Part shown: positions 23,782-30,638 of the stretch, in pieces
Numbering within the stretch: position 1 is the first letter of the stretch
How the letters are laid out: every line of letters begins with the position of its first letter
From: CAIWXH01 sp964555675
GTDB taxonomy: Bacteria > Chloroflexota > Chloroflexia > Chloroflexales > Chloroflexaceae
NCBI GenBank assembly: GCA_964555675.1
Contig: CAZKTU010000053.1
Span: 1 to 32,585 of the forward strand
Direction: 5' to 3'
DNA: 32,585 nucleotides
The notes under the pieces: generated by a model
What the model saw: only the letters and a program-made list of their open reading frames with translations
Told to the model about the DNA's origin: nothing
Database searches by the model: none
Made by a program: the position numbers and the translations under genes

Positions 23782-23803
23782 GGCGCAGCCAGCGGCTGCG
23801 CCC
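23781..23803. terminator. Shared hairpin terminator, best on the minus strand
   Basis: Perfect 10-bp stem GGGCGCAGCC / GGCTGCGCCC with loop AGC. On the minus strand it is followed by TATTTTTT, a good U-tract for the nucleotidyltransferase transcript. Confidence 0.8.
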
Positions 23804-23827
23804 CTACTCGCCAGAAACCCCGGCTCG

Positions 23828-24940
23828 CTAGAACGAGATCGCCTTCTCGCCGAGCTGGGTGCCGGGCCAGATGCGGATGCCGCGCTCGAGGCGGTTCTCG
23901 GGGCCGAAGGTGCAGTCGTCGCCGATGATTGCCCCGTCGCCGACCAGGGTCTTGGGGCCGATCGTGTTGCCGCGCCCGAGCACGCAGTTGCGCAGGGTGG
24001 CGGCCTCGCCGACGGTGTTGTTGTCCCAGAGAACGGCGCCCTCGATATTGACCTCGGGGCCGATGTGGCAGTTGGCGCCGAGGACGGTGGGCCCGATAAT
24101 GCGGGCGCCCCGCTCGATGACGGTGCCGTTGCCGATCACGACCGGGCCGACGACCTGGGCCGAGGGGTGGATGCTGGCGTCGCCCTCGACCCAGACCCGG
24201 CTGGCGACCTCGTGGCCGCGGAAGCCGTACTGAACCTTGCCGATCAGGATGTCGTGGTGGACGTCGATATAGGTCTGGGGCTTGCCGATGTCGGTCCAGT
24301 AGGCCCGCGAGGGGTAGCCGACCATGGTGTCGCCGGTCTGCAGGACCACCGGGAAGAGGCCGCGCTCGAACATATAGAACTGGTTCGGCGGAACATAGCG
24401 GAAGACGTCGGGCTCGATGATATAGGTGCCGGCGTTGATCAGGTTGGTGGTAATATCCTCGACGCGGGGCTTCTCGAGGAAGCGCTTGACCCGGTTATTC
24501 TCGTCCATCTCGACCAGGCCGAACTGGGTGGGGTCGTCGACCGGGGTCAGCGAGATGGTCACCTTGCTCTGCTTCTCGCGGTGGAAGGCCAGCATCGCCT
24601 GGAGATCGAGGTCGGTCATCACGTCGCCGTTGAAGATGAAGGTGGGGCCGTCGAGCAGGTGCTCGACGTTCTTGACGGCGCCCGCCGTGCCGCGGGGCTC
24701 GGGCTCCTCGACGATATGGAGCTTCATCTCAAGGCGCGAGCCGTCGCCGAGCAAGGCGCGAAAGCGGTCGGCGAGATACTGGACGGCCAGGACGACTTCG
24801 GTAATGCCCTGATCGCGCAGACGCAAGAGCATCCACTCGATAAAAGGCTGGTTCACCAGGGGGATCATCGGTTTGGGAGTATTACAGGTGAGTGGGCGAA
24901 GACGAGTACCCAGACCACCGACGAGAATAACTGCTTTCAT
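23828..24940 (-). CDS. Sugar nucleotidyltransferase, mannose-1-phosphate guanylyltransferase-like
   Basis: A 370-residue two-domain enzyme. The N-terminal nucleotidyltransferase domain (about 1-235) has the signature GGLGTRLRPLTCNTPKPMIPL (residues 8-28), FNGDVMTD (metal Asp near 106) and the sugar-site NAGTYIIEPDVF (near 169). The C-terminal about 110 residues form a left-handed beta-helix of hexapeptide repeats (VVGPVVIGNGTVIERGARIIG and so on). This is the GMPPB-like layout that makes GDP-mannose from GTP and mannose 1-phosphate; UDP- or dTDP-glucose formation is a lesser possibility. GAAGGAG upstream of the ATG is a good ribosome binding site. It lies downstream of the GDP-sugar reductase on the same strand with 123 bp between them. 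Confidence 0.82.
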   Translation of the reverse strand: MKAVILVGGLGTRLRPLTCNTPKPMIPLVNQPFIEWMLLRLRDQGITEVVLAVQYLADRFRALLGDGSRLEMKLHIVEEPEPRGTAGAVKNVEHLLDGPTFIFNGDVMTDLDLQAMLAFHREKQSKVTISLTPVDDPTQFGLVEMDENNRVKRFLEKPRVEDITTNLINAGTYIIEPDVFRYVPPNQFYMFERGLFPVVLQTGDTMVGYPSRAYWTDIGKPQTYIDVHHDILIGKVQYGFRGHEVASRVWVEGDASIHPSAQVVGPVVIGNGTVIERGARIIGPTVLGANCHIGPEVNIEGAVLWDNNTVGEAATLRNCVLGRGNTIGPKTLVGDGAIIGDDCTFGPENRLERGIRIWPGTQLGEKAISF

Positions 24941-25063
24941 GCACGCTCCTTCGTGTCACGGCACACAGAGGACTTATCGCGCCTGCGGCGCTCTTGGAAC
25001 CCATCATAAATGATGGAGCGAACCATCGTCTGAAGCCAGCGTATTATTCTGATGAGAGCTTCG

Positions 25064-26038
25064 TCAGGCCTGAGGGATAGCCTCGCTCCGGCGCACCTCG
25101 GCGCGCCAGTAGTCGAGGATGTCGCCGAGGGTCTGCTCGAGCGGGATACTGGGCGCCCAACCGGAGCGCTCGCGCAGGCGCGAGGCGTCGCAGACGACGA
25201 CGGGGATATCGATAGGGCGCATGAGCTCGGGGTTGAGATGCACCTCGACGCGGGCGGTGCTGGCTGCGAGAAGCATGTCGAGCAGCTCGCGGACCATGAC
25301 CGCCTGCCCGGAGCCGACGTTATAGACGGCGCCCGGCTCGCCGTGTTCGACAGTGAGGGCGTAGGCCCGCACCATATCGCGCACATCGGTGAAGTCGCGG
25401 CGGGCGCTCAGATTGCCGACCTGCACGACGGGGGGCTGGAGGCCGAGCTCGATGCGGGCGATCTGGCGGGCGAAGGCAGCGGTGACAAAGCGCTCATTCT
25501 GACGCGGGCCGATGTGGGTGAACGGGCGCACGCGGACGATATCGAGGTTGTGGCTGAGGTGGTACTGGTAGGAGAGCAGGCTCTGGGCGGCCTTGCTGAC
25601 GCCGTACGGGTTGGCGGGGCGCAGGGGGGTCAGCTCGCCGATCGGCAGATCCTCCTCGGTGATCTTGCCATACTCCTCGTTGGTGCCTACGACCAGCACG
25701 CGGGTAGGGCTACGCAGTTCGAGCAGGCTGAGGAAGATGTGCAGGGCGCCAAGCGTATTTGTCGAGAGAGTGCCGGCCGGGTCGCGGAACGACTCGGGGA
25801 CGAAGGGCTGGCCTGCGAGGTGGTAGATGACGGTCGGCCGGGCGGCGACGATGGCCCGCATGGTGGCATCGGCGTCGTTCAGGTCGGCGTGCACTTCGGT
25901 GACGCGTCCGTCGAGAAAGGGCGGCAGTCGACCAGGTGCACGGGTTAGCCCCCAGACCTCGGTGTGGCCCTGGTCGAGCAGGTATTCGGCGAGGTAGCTG
26001 CCGACGAATCCGTTGATGCCTGTAATGAGAGCTCGCAT
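25064..26038 (-). CDS. NAD-dependent epimerase/dehydratase, GDP-6-deoxy-D-mannose reductase-like
   Basis: A 324-residue extended SDR. ATG 26038 gives the normal start MRALITGINGFVGSYLAEYLL with the GxxGxxG loop at 7-13. The active-site Tyr145 and Lys149 are in NPYGVSKAA, and the Ser/Thr position is filled by the GTNEEYG segment (119-124). Later blocks ARRDFTDVRDMVRAY and VYNVGSG are shared by GDP-mannose dehydratases and reductases, and the C-terminal PIDIPVVVCDASRLRERSGW is characteristic of the GDP-4-keto-6-deoxymannose reductase (Rmd) branch. With the GDP-mannose-type nucleotidyltransferase next to it, a route to GDP-D-rhamnose or a related deoxysugar for surface glycans is likely. A separate 4,6-dehydratase is not in the window. 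The transcript may be leaderless. Confidence 0.8.
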   Translation of the reverse strand: MRALITGINGFVGSYLAEYLLDQGHTEVWGLTRAPGRLPPFLDGRVTEVHADLNDADATMRAIVAARPTVIYHLAGQPFVPESFRDPAGTLSTNTLGALHIFLSLLELRSPTRVLVVGTNEEYGKITEEDLPIGELTPLRPANPYGVSKAAQSLLSYQYHLSHNLDIVRVRPFTHIGPRQNERFVTAAFARQIARIELGLQPPVVQVGNLSARRDFTDVRDMVRAYALTVEHGEPGAVYNVGSGQAVMVRELLDMLLAASTARVEVHLNPELMRPIDIPVVVCDASRLRERSGWAPSIPLEQTLGDILDYWRAEVRRSEAIPQA

Positions 26039-26044
26039 GCCCCT

Positions 26045-26072
26045 AATATAGCTCATCTTGAAGCCATGACAA
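26045..26072 (-). promoter_or_regulatory. Promoter of the GDP-sugar reductase gene, apparently leaderless
   Basis: Minus strand TTGTCA (26067-26072), 16-bp spacer, TATATT (26045-26050), then six bases before ATG 26038. The predicted transcription start is the A of the ATG. An in-frame ATG at 26056 would lie upstream of the start and is rejected. Confidence 0.6.
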
Positions 26073-26179
26073 GGGGGGTAGCCGTTACAGTTTACTTATC
26101 GCCGCGAACCATCGCCGATTTGCGTTATAACTCGCAGCTTAGGGTGCCGCTATTGCGCATGATGAAGCCTTAAAACTCT

Positions 26180-26220
26180 TTGTGCATTCCATTGACACGG
26201 ATTGTGCAGCGTGATACAAT
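26180..26220 (+). promoter_or_regulatory. carH promoter with three 11-bp direct repeats (putative CarH operator)
   Basis: Near-consensus promoter TTGACA (26192-26197), 17-bp spacer, TACAAT (26215-26220). Hexamers TGTGCA (26181-26186), TTGACA (26192-26197) and TGTGCA (26203-26208) are spaced by exactly 11 bp, and the middle one is the -35 box. Known CarH operators have three 11-bp direct repeats overlapping the -35 element, so autorepression in the dark is expected. The rest of 26039-26317 has no other gene; the leader before ATG 26318 is about 90 nt. Confidence 0.75.
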
Positions 26221-26317
26221 GTAATTGCTAATTCAGGGATTCACGGGCACGGAAGCATCCGCTGCTCGTTGGCATAGGCGACATTTCGGCGAGTACTCTC
26301 TGGGAAGGCGGCCAGCC

Positions 26318-27265
26318 ATGGCTCAGCAACACTTTCTGTCCCAGTTTTCAGACAAGCCCCGTTACAACACCAAGGCAGTCGCCCAGGAGACTGGGGTGCC
26401 CGCCGACACCTTTCGCGCCTGGGAGCGCCGTTACGGTGTGCCGCGGCCCCAGCGCACTGAGGGTGGACACCGGCTCTACTCCGAGCGAGACATCGCGACG
26501 ATCCGCTGGCTGCGCGACCGAACGGCCGAGGGCCTGACGATCAGCCAGGCGATCGCGCTGATGACCGACGGCAACGAGTCGAACCTCTCGTGGCTCTCGA
26601 CGGCGGTCGACACCGAGCCTCACACCTGGGAGCGTCTCAACAGCAGGCTGTTCGCCGCCCTCACCGACTACGACTCGACCAGAGCCGAGCAGATCCTCGG
26701 CGAGGCCTTCGCGCTCTACCCGATGGAGGATGTCTTCCTCAAGCTGGTGCAGCCGGCCATGATCGAGATCGGCGAGCAGTGGCACGCCGGCCGGCTGACC
26801 GTGACGGCCGAGCACTTCGCGACTCAGTTCGTGCGGCGCAAGCTTTCGGGTCTGTTCAATACGTATAATATCACCGACGGCCGCGGCCTGGTGCTGGTGG
26901 CCTGCGCCCCGAGCGAGCAGCATGACCTCGGCGCGCTCATGCTCTCGGTCTTCCTGGTGCGCCACGGCTGGCAGGTAATCTACCTCGGCCCCGAGGTGCC
27001 CCAGCGCGACCTGATCGAGACGGTGCGGCAGCTGCAGCCCGATATGGTGGCCTGCGCCGCCTCGACCACCGAGACGGCCACGCAGCTACTCGAGGCCGGT
27101 CGGGCCATCACCGCCCTGCCCCCGCCCACGCCCCACTTCGGCTACGGCGGCCGAGCCTTCAACCTGAACCCCATGCTCACCCAGCGCATGCCCGGCACCT
27201 TCCTCGGGCGCGACGCCCAAGAGGCCGTCGACACCGTGGCCGACCTGCTGGGCGGCAGCAGGTAG
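26318..27265 (+). CDS. carH: CarH/LitR-type adenosylcobalamin-dependent light-sensing repressor
   Basis: A 315-residue regulator. An N-terminal MerR-type helix-turn-helix (about 15-82: YNTKAVAQETGVPADTFRAWERRYG and HRLYSERDIATIRWL) is followed by a helical B12-capping domain (about 105-180) and a Rossmann B12-binding domain (about 188-310). The capping domain has Trp155-x9-Glu165-His166, the exact W-x9-EH motif of CarH. The B12-binding domain has Glu200-Gln-His202-Asp-Leu-Gly205 (ExHxxG), with His202 as the expected lower cobalt ligand. CarH binds DNA as a tetramer with adenosylcobalamin in the dark and is released by light. ATG 26318 follows GGGAAGG at a workable distance; a TTG at 26225 falls before the predicted transcript start. 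The adjacent phytoene/squalene synthase gene fits control of carotenoid synthesis. Confidence 0.9.
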   Translation: MAQQHFLSQFSDKPRYNTKAVAQETGVPADTFRAWERRYGVPRPQRTEGGHRLYSERDIATIRWLRDRTAEGLTISQAIALMTDGNESNLSWLSTAVDTEPHTWERLNSRLFAALTDYDSTRAEQILGEAFALYPMEDVFLKLVQPAMIEIGEQWHAGRLTVTAEHFATQFVRRKLSGLFNTYNITDGRGLVLVACAPSEQHDLGALMLSVFLVRHGWQVIYLGPEVPQRDLIETVRQLQPDMVACAASTTETATQLLEAGRAITALPPPTPHFGYGGRAFNLNPMLTQRMPGTFLGRDAQEAVDTVADLLGGSR

Positions 27266-27329
27266 GTTGCACAGAAAACCTTTGCAGCTTGTTCAGCAAG
27301 CTGGCCGACCTCGAGCGGGGGTGCGCCTG

Positions 27330-27350
27330 GAAACGGGCGCCCCCCGTTTT
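27330..27350 (+). terminator. Terminator after carH
   Basis: Stem AAACGGG / CCCGTTT with loop CGCCC and trailing T, 64 bp after the carH stop. A TGCACA (27268-27273) lies between the stop and this hairpin. Confidence 0.6.
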
Positions 27351-27352
27351 GT

Positions 27353-27394
27353 TGTGCACCCACTTTCCGAATGGCTCGCACAGTCAATGCACAG
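27353..27394. promoter_or_regulatory. TGTGCA-type sites upstream of crtB
   Basis: TGTGCA at 27353-27358, and minus-strand TGTGCA (27388-27393) and TGTGCG (27377-27382) exactly 11 bp apart. They lie 9-50 bp upstream of the crtB -35 box. Probable sites for CarH or a paralogue. Confidence 0.5.
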
Positions 27395-27402
27395 AGTCCG
27401 TA

Positions 27403-27431
27403 TTGCCATATAGCGCTGATTCACGTATGAT
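27403..27431 (+). promoter_or_regulatory. Promoter of the crtB-DUF2085 operon
   Basis: TTGCCA (27403-27408), 17-bp spacer, TATGAT (27426-27431). The expected start is near 27438, which leaves a leader of about 158 nt before GTG 27596. No known riboswitch is recognised in it. Confidence 0.6.
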
Positions 27432-27595
27432 GGAGAAAGAGCAAATTCCGCTAGTAAGTGTCGAAGGGTTGGCGTGTGCCTGGTGATGGTGCTCGCCCAG
27501 GTCTCTTGAACCCTGCAGCCCCGATGATGCTCGCCTGCCCGCCCGGCGCGCCTCTGGTCTGTGCGCGTCGTGTGCCGAGTACGAAGGAGAGCCGC

Positions 27596-28588
27596 GTGTC
27601 GCTGAACTCCGCTCCCTCACTAGCCCTTGGGGCCGTGGGTACGCGCCTTGGACAGCCACTGCCAGCGGAGGAGCAACTCGCCCTCCTGTTTCATCTGACC
27701 GACCTCTCGCCCCATGTCGGCCACGACGAGTGGCCGCCCCACCCGCCGCAGGCCACCGCCGAGGCCTACGCCGAGTGCGAGCGGATCATCCGACAGCACT
27801 CGAAGAGCTTCTACTTCAGCTCGCAGTTCCTCGCCCCCGAAGTTCGGCGGGCCGTACGGGCCCTCTACGCCTTCTGCCGCACCACCGACGATACCGTCGA
27901 TATGGCCAGCGGCGACCCGGCCCGGGCTCTGGCCAACTGGGTGCAGCAGGCCCGCGCCAGCAGGCCCGCGCCGCATCACCCGGTGCTGGTGGCCTGGCAC
28001 GATACGCGCAGCCGCTATGGCCTCAAGGCCGACCTGGTTGACGAGCTACTGGCCGGCGTGGCGATGGACCTCACGATCAACCGCTACGAGAGCTTTGCCG
28101 ACCTCTGGCTCTACTGCTATCGCGTGGCCTCGGTGGTCGGCCTGCTGGTCATGGGCATCACCGGCCACGCCCCCGGCGCCGAGCCCTATGCGATCAAGCT
28201 GGGCGTGGCCCTGCAGCTGACCAATATCTTGCGCGATGTCGGCGAGGATGCCCGCCGCGGCCGGGTCTACCTGCCCCAGGAGGACCTTGAGCGCTTCGGC
28301 CTGCGGGCCGAGGATATTCTGGCCGAGGTCTACGACGAGCGCTTCAAGGCGCTGATGCGCTTCGAGGCGGCCCGGGCCCACAGGCTCTACGACGAGAGTT
28401 GGGACGGCATTGGCCTGCTGCCCCCCGACAGCCGCTTCGCCGTCGCCGCCGCGGGGCGGGTCTACAGGGGCATCCTTGACAAGCTGGCGGCCAACGACTA
28501 CGATGCCTACTCGCGCCGAGCCCACTTGAAGCTGCGCGAGAAGGTCAGCCGCATGCCCGGTATCTGGTGGGATGTCAGGAAGTTCTGA
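27596..28588 (+). CDS. crtB: Phytoene/squalene synthase family protein
   Basis: A 330-residue head-to-head prenyl synthase. GTG 27596 has AAGGAG 6 nt upstream; the longer in-frame version from 27458 would add 46 Pro/Ala-rich residues not found in the family. Signatures are HSKSFYFSSQFL (68-79), the first Asp-rich motif TTDDTVD (Asp98, 99, 102), and the second NILRDVGEDARRGRVYLPQEDL (Asp214, Asp218). The C-terminal SRRAHLKLREKVSRMP is normal. With carH upstream, phytoene synthesis from two geranylgeranyl diphosphates, the first step to carotenoids, is the best reading; a squalene or diapophytoene synthase cannot be excluded by motif. The stop TGA overlaps the next ATG (TGATG), so the two are translationally coupled. 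Confidence 0.88.
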   Translation: MSLNSAPSLALGAVGTRLGQPLPAEEQLALLFHLTDLSPHVGHDEWPPHPPQATAEAYAECERIIRQHSKSFYFSSQFLAPEVRRAVRALYAFCRTTDDTVDMASGDPARALANWVQQARASRPAPHHPVLVAWHDTRSRYGLKADLVDELLAGVAMDLTINRYESFADLWLYCYRVASVVGLLVMGITGHAPGAEPYAIKLGVALQLTNILRDVGEDARRGRVYLPQEDLERFGLRAEDILAEVYDERFKALMRFEAARAHRLYDESWDGIGLLPPDSRFAVAAAGRVYRGILDKLAANDYDAYSRRAHLKLREKVSRMPGIWWDVRKF

Positions 28589-29109
28589 TGGCGACGAGCC
28601 TTACCCTCAATCGGCCGGCCTCGTCCAGAGTCTGGCCAAGCTGGCCTTTCGACCTCGTACTCTGGGTGCTCTTCCTCGGGCCGATCATCTCGCCCCTGTT
28701 TCGCGCCACTGGCCTCCCCCTCCTGACAGAGGCGGGCGTCCTCGCGCGCGATCTGCTGGCGACCTACGTCTGCCCCACCCCCGAGCGCTCATTTATGCTC
28801 TTCGGCCTGCCGATGGCGGTCTGCGCCCGCTGCTGGGGGGCCACGATGGGCCTCTGGGCTGCGCGCCTGCTCGTGGCGAACCACCGGGCCCTGCCTCCGC
28901 TGGCCTGGTACCGCGGCCTGCCCTGGGCCGCGCGCCTGCTGCTCGCGGCGCTGCCCTTCCTGCTCTGGCCCCTCGAGATCGTCGGCCACTATGGCGGCTG
29001 GTGGTTCGCCCCCATGGGCCTGCTGCTGCTCAATGGCGCTCAGGCCGGCCTGGCCGCAGGGCTGCTCTTCTGCTCGCTCTGGCCGGGGCTCTGGCCCGAG
29101 CGCTCGTAG
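28588..29109 (+). CDS. DUF2085 family membrane protein
   Basis: A 173-residue protein with four likely membrane segments (about 21-45, 75-95, 110-130 and 140-165). The Cys/His-bearing stretch YVCPTPERSFMLFGLPMAVCARCWGATMG (about 60-90) is the DUF2085 signature, with three cysteines that could bind a metal. The function of this family is unknown. ATG 28588 shares its A with the crtB stop codon, so it belongs to the crtB operon and may be co-controlled with carotenoid synthesis. Whether it acts on pigments or is a passenger is not shown. Confidence 0.75.
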   Translation: MATSLTLNRPASSRVWPSWPFDLVLWVLFLGPIISPLFRATGLPLLTEAGVLARDLLATYVCPTPERSFMLFGLPMAVCARCWGATMGLWAARLLVANHRALPPLAWYRGLPWAARLLLAALPFLLWPLEIVGHYGGWWFAPMGLLLLNGAQAGLAAGLLFCSLWPGLWPERS

Positions 29110-29113
29110 TGGT

Positions 29114-29134
29114 TCAGCACACGGATTGTGCTGA
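29114..29134. repeat. Inverted repeat containing the carH-promoter core sequence
   Basis: CAGCACA / TGTGCTG with spacer CGGAT, 8 bp counting the outer T-A pair. CACGGATTGTGC (29120-29131) is identical over 12 bases to 26196-26207 in the carH promoter. It may be a terminator of the crtB operon or a regulator site. Confidence 0.6.
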
Positions 29135-29143
29135 GTAGATGTT

Positions 29144-29188
29144 TCCGGGAGGGCCATGCCCTCCCGGACCCTCCCCGGACCCTCCCCG
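29144..29188. repeat. GGGAGGG-family hairpin with 11-bp tandem tail
   Basis: Perfect 11-bp stem TCCGGGAGGGC / GCCCTCCCGGA with loop CAT (29144-29168), followed by two tandem GGACCCTCCCC units starting at 29166. It matches the inverted 11-mers on the edges of the first scaffold gap over GGGAGGGC. Confidence 0.75.
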
Positions 29189-29301
29189 CCGGTCTCACCA
29201 AACTCTTACAGAAATCTGCGCTCGCCCGCCTGAGGCTAGGGTATCATAAAGGTGCGCCTCGGGCGCCCTTGTCGTTCAGGTTGCCGAACGGGACCCATAC
29301 T

Positions 29302-30573
29302 ATGCGACGAATCCTCCTTCTGCTGACCGCCGGGCTGGCCCTGGGGGGCTGCTCGCTCGGTCGATCGCCCCTTGGGCAGCAGCCCGACCCGACCATGCAG
29401 GCCATGCAGACCCAGGTGGCCGAGATGGTACAGGCCCAGACCGGTCGCAGCGAGGCGACGGCGACCCCGCGGCCGCCGCGCCCCCCCGAGCCTACCCTGC
29501 CCCCCGTGCCGCTCCAGCCGACGATCGCCCCCGAGCTGACCGACGCCCTGGTCAGCCAGGAGCGGCTGCTGGTCGAGCTGTACCGGCGGGCGAACCCGGC
29601 CGTGGTCAGTATCGACGTGGTCGGCGGTCTGCCCGCAGATCACCCGTCCGTGCCGGGCATGCCCGACGGGATGCGCGGCCAGGGCTCCGGGTTTCTCTTC
29701 GACGACCAGGGCCATATCGTGACCAACAACCATGTGGTCGAGGGCTCCGAGCAGCTCCAGGTGCGCTGGTCGGACGGCACGACCGTGATCGCCGACCTGA
29801 TCGGGACCGACCCGGACAGTGACCTGGCGGTGATCAAGGTGCGCGAGCTGCCCCCTGGGGCGGCGCCCCTGCCCCTCGGCGACTCGCGCGAGGTGGCGGT
29901 CGGGCAGACGGCCGTGGCGATCGGCAGCCCCTTCGGGGAGCAGAATACGCTCACCGTAGGCGTGGTGAGCGGCCTGGGCCGGACCCTGCGCGGGCCGACC
30001 AGAGATCTGGGCGCCTTCAGCATCCCCAATGTGATCCAGACCGACGCCTCGATCAACCCGGGCAACTCGGGCGGGCCGCTGTTGAGCGTGCGCGGCGAGG
30101 TGATTGGGGTGAACACGGCGATCGCGGTGAGCCAGGGGGGCGACTCGTTCGAGGGGGTGGGCTACGCGGTGCCGGCGAGCACGGTGGCCAAGGTGGCGCC
30201 GGCCCTGATCCGCGAGGGGCGCTACCAGCACCCCTGGATGGGGATCGGCATGTACCCGGTCGACTCGCTCCTGGCCGAGCGCCTGGGTCTGCAGACCGAC
30301 CGCGGCGTGCTGGTGACCGACGTGCGCCCCGACAGCCCGGCCGCACAGGCGGGCCTGCGGGCGGGCGAGGGCGAGCGGCAGGTCGACGGCGTGGGGCTGC
30401 CGAGCGGGGGCGATATCATCGTGGCGATCGATGGCCAGCCCGTGGCCGACAGCGACCAGCTGATTGGCCTGCTCGACCTGAACCACGTCGTAGGCGACAC
30501 GATCACGCTGAGCGTGCTGCGCGAGGGCGGCGCCCAGGAGGATGTGCAGCTGACCCTGGGGGCGCGGCCCTAA
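29302..30573 (+). CDS. HtrA/DegP-like lipoprotein serine protease with PDZ domain
   Basis: A 423-residue envelope protease. ATG 29302 gives a lipoprotein signal peptide with lipobox LGGC (Cys17); earlier in-frame starts run through the hairpin region. A Pro-rich tether (about 50-75) precedes the trypsin-like domain (about 90-290). The catalytic triad is visible: His144 in TNNHVVEG, Asp174 in DSDLAVIKV and Ser256 in NPGNSGGPL. One PDZ domain follows (about 310-415) with the GVLVTDVRPDSPAAQAGLR block. This single-PDZ, membrane-anchored form is like DegS/HtrA proteins that degrade or sense misfolded envelope proteins. TATCAT at 29242-29247 is a possible -10 box. It could also act in regulated cleavage of one of the anti-sigma factors nearby, but nothing shows it. 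Confidence 0.9.
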   Translation: MRRILLLLTAGLALGGCSLGRSPLGQQPDPTMQAMQTQVAEMVQAQTGRSEATATPRPPRPPEPTLPPVPLQPTIAPELTDALVSQERLLVELYRRANPAVVSIDVVGGLPADHPSVPGMPDGMRGQGSGFLFDDQGHIVTNNHVVEGSEQLQVRWSDGTTVIADLIGTDPDSDLAVIKVRELPPGAAPLPLGDSREVAVGQTAVAIGSPFGEQNTLTVGVVSGLGRTLRGPTRDLGAFSIPNVIQTDASINPGNSGGPLLSVRGEVIGVNTAIAVSQGGDSFEGVGYAVPASTVAKVAPALIREGRYQHPWMGIGMYPVDSLLAERLGLQTDRGVLVTDVRPDSPAAQAGLRAGEGERQVDGVGLPSGGDIIVAIDGQPVADSDQLIGLLDLNHVVGDTITLSVLREGGAQEDVQLTLGARP

Positions 30574-30583
30574 GGCAAAGAAA

Positions 30584-30616
30584 GGAGGTGGTGCGGGTCT
30601 GGCCCGCACCACCTCC
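30584..30616. terminator. Bidirectional terminator between protease and repeat-protein genes
   Basis: Perfect 14-bp stem GGAGGTGGTGCGGG / CCCGCACCACCTCC with a 5-nt loop. On the minus strand it is followed by TTTCTTTG. Confidence 0.8.
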
Positions 30617-30638
30617 GTTACCGCTTGCCTCGCTTGGT

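Noticed and set aside
21432..23831. Very long plus-strand frame of about 800 codons
   Set aside because: It reads across the 100 N, the 70-bp tandem repeats and antisense to GAPDH; it is an artefact.
27432..27595. Cobalamin riboswitch upstream of crtB
   Set aside because: The conserved B12-box and receptor core were not found by eye; B12 control here is better explained by the CarH protein.
29128..29301. N-terminal extension of the HtrA-like protease
   Set aside because: It would encode a translated hairpin repeat and bury the lipoprotein signal peptide.
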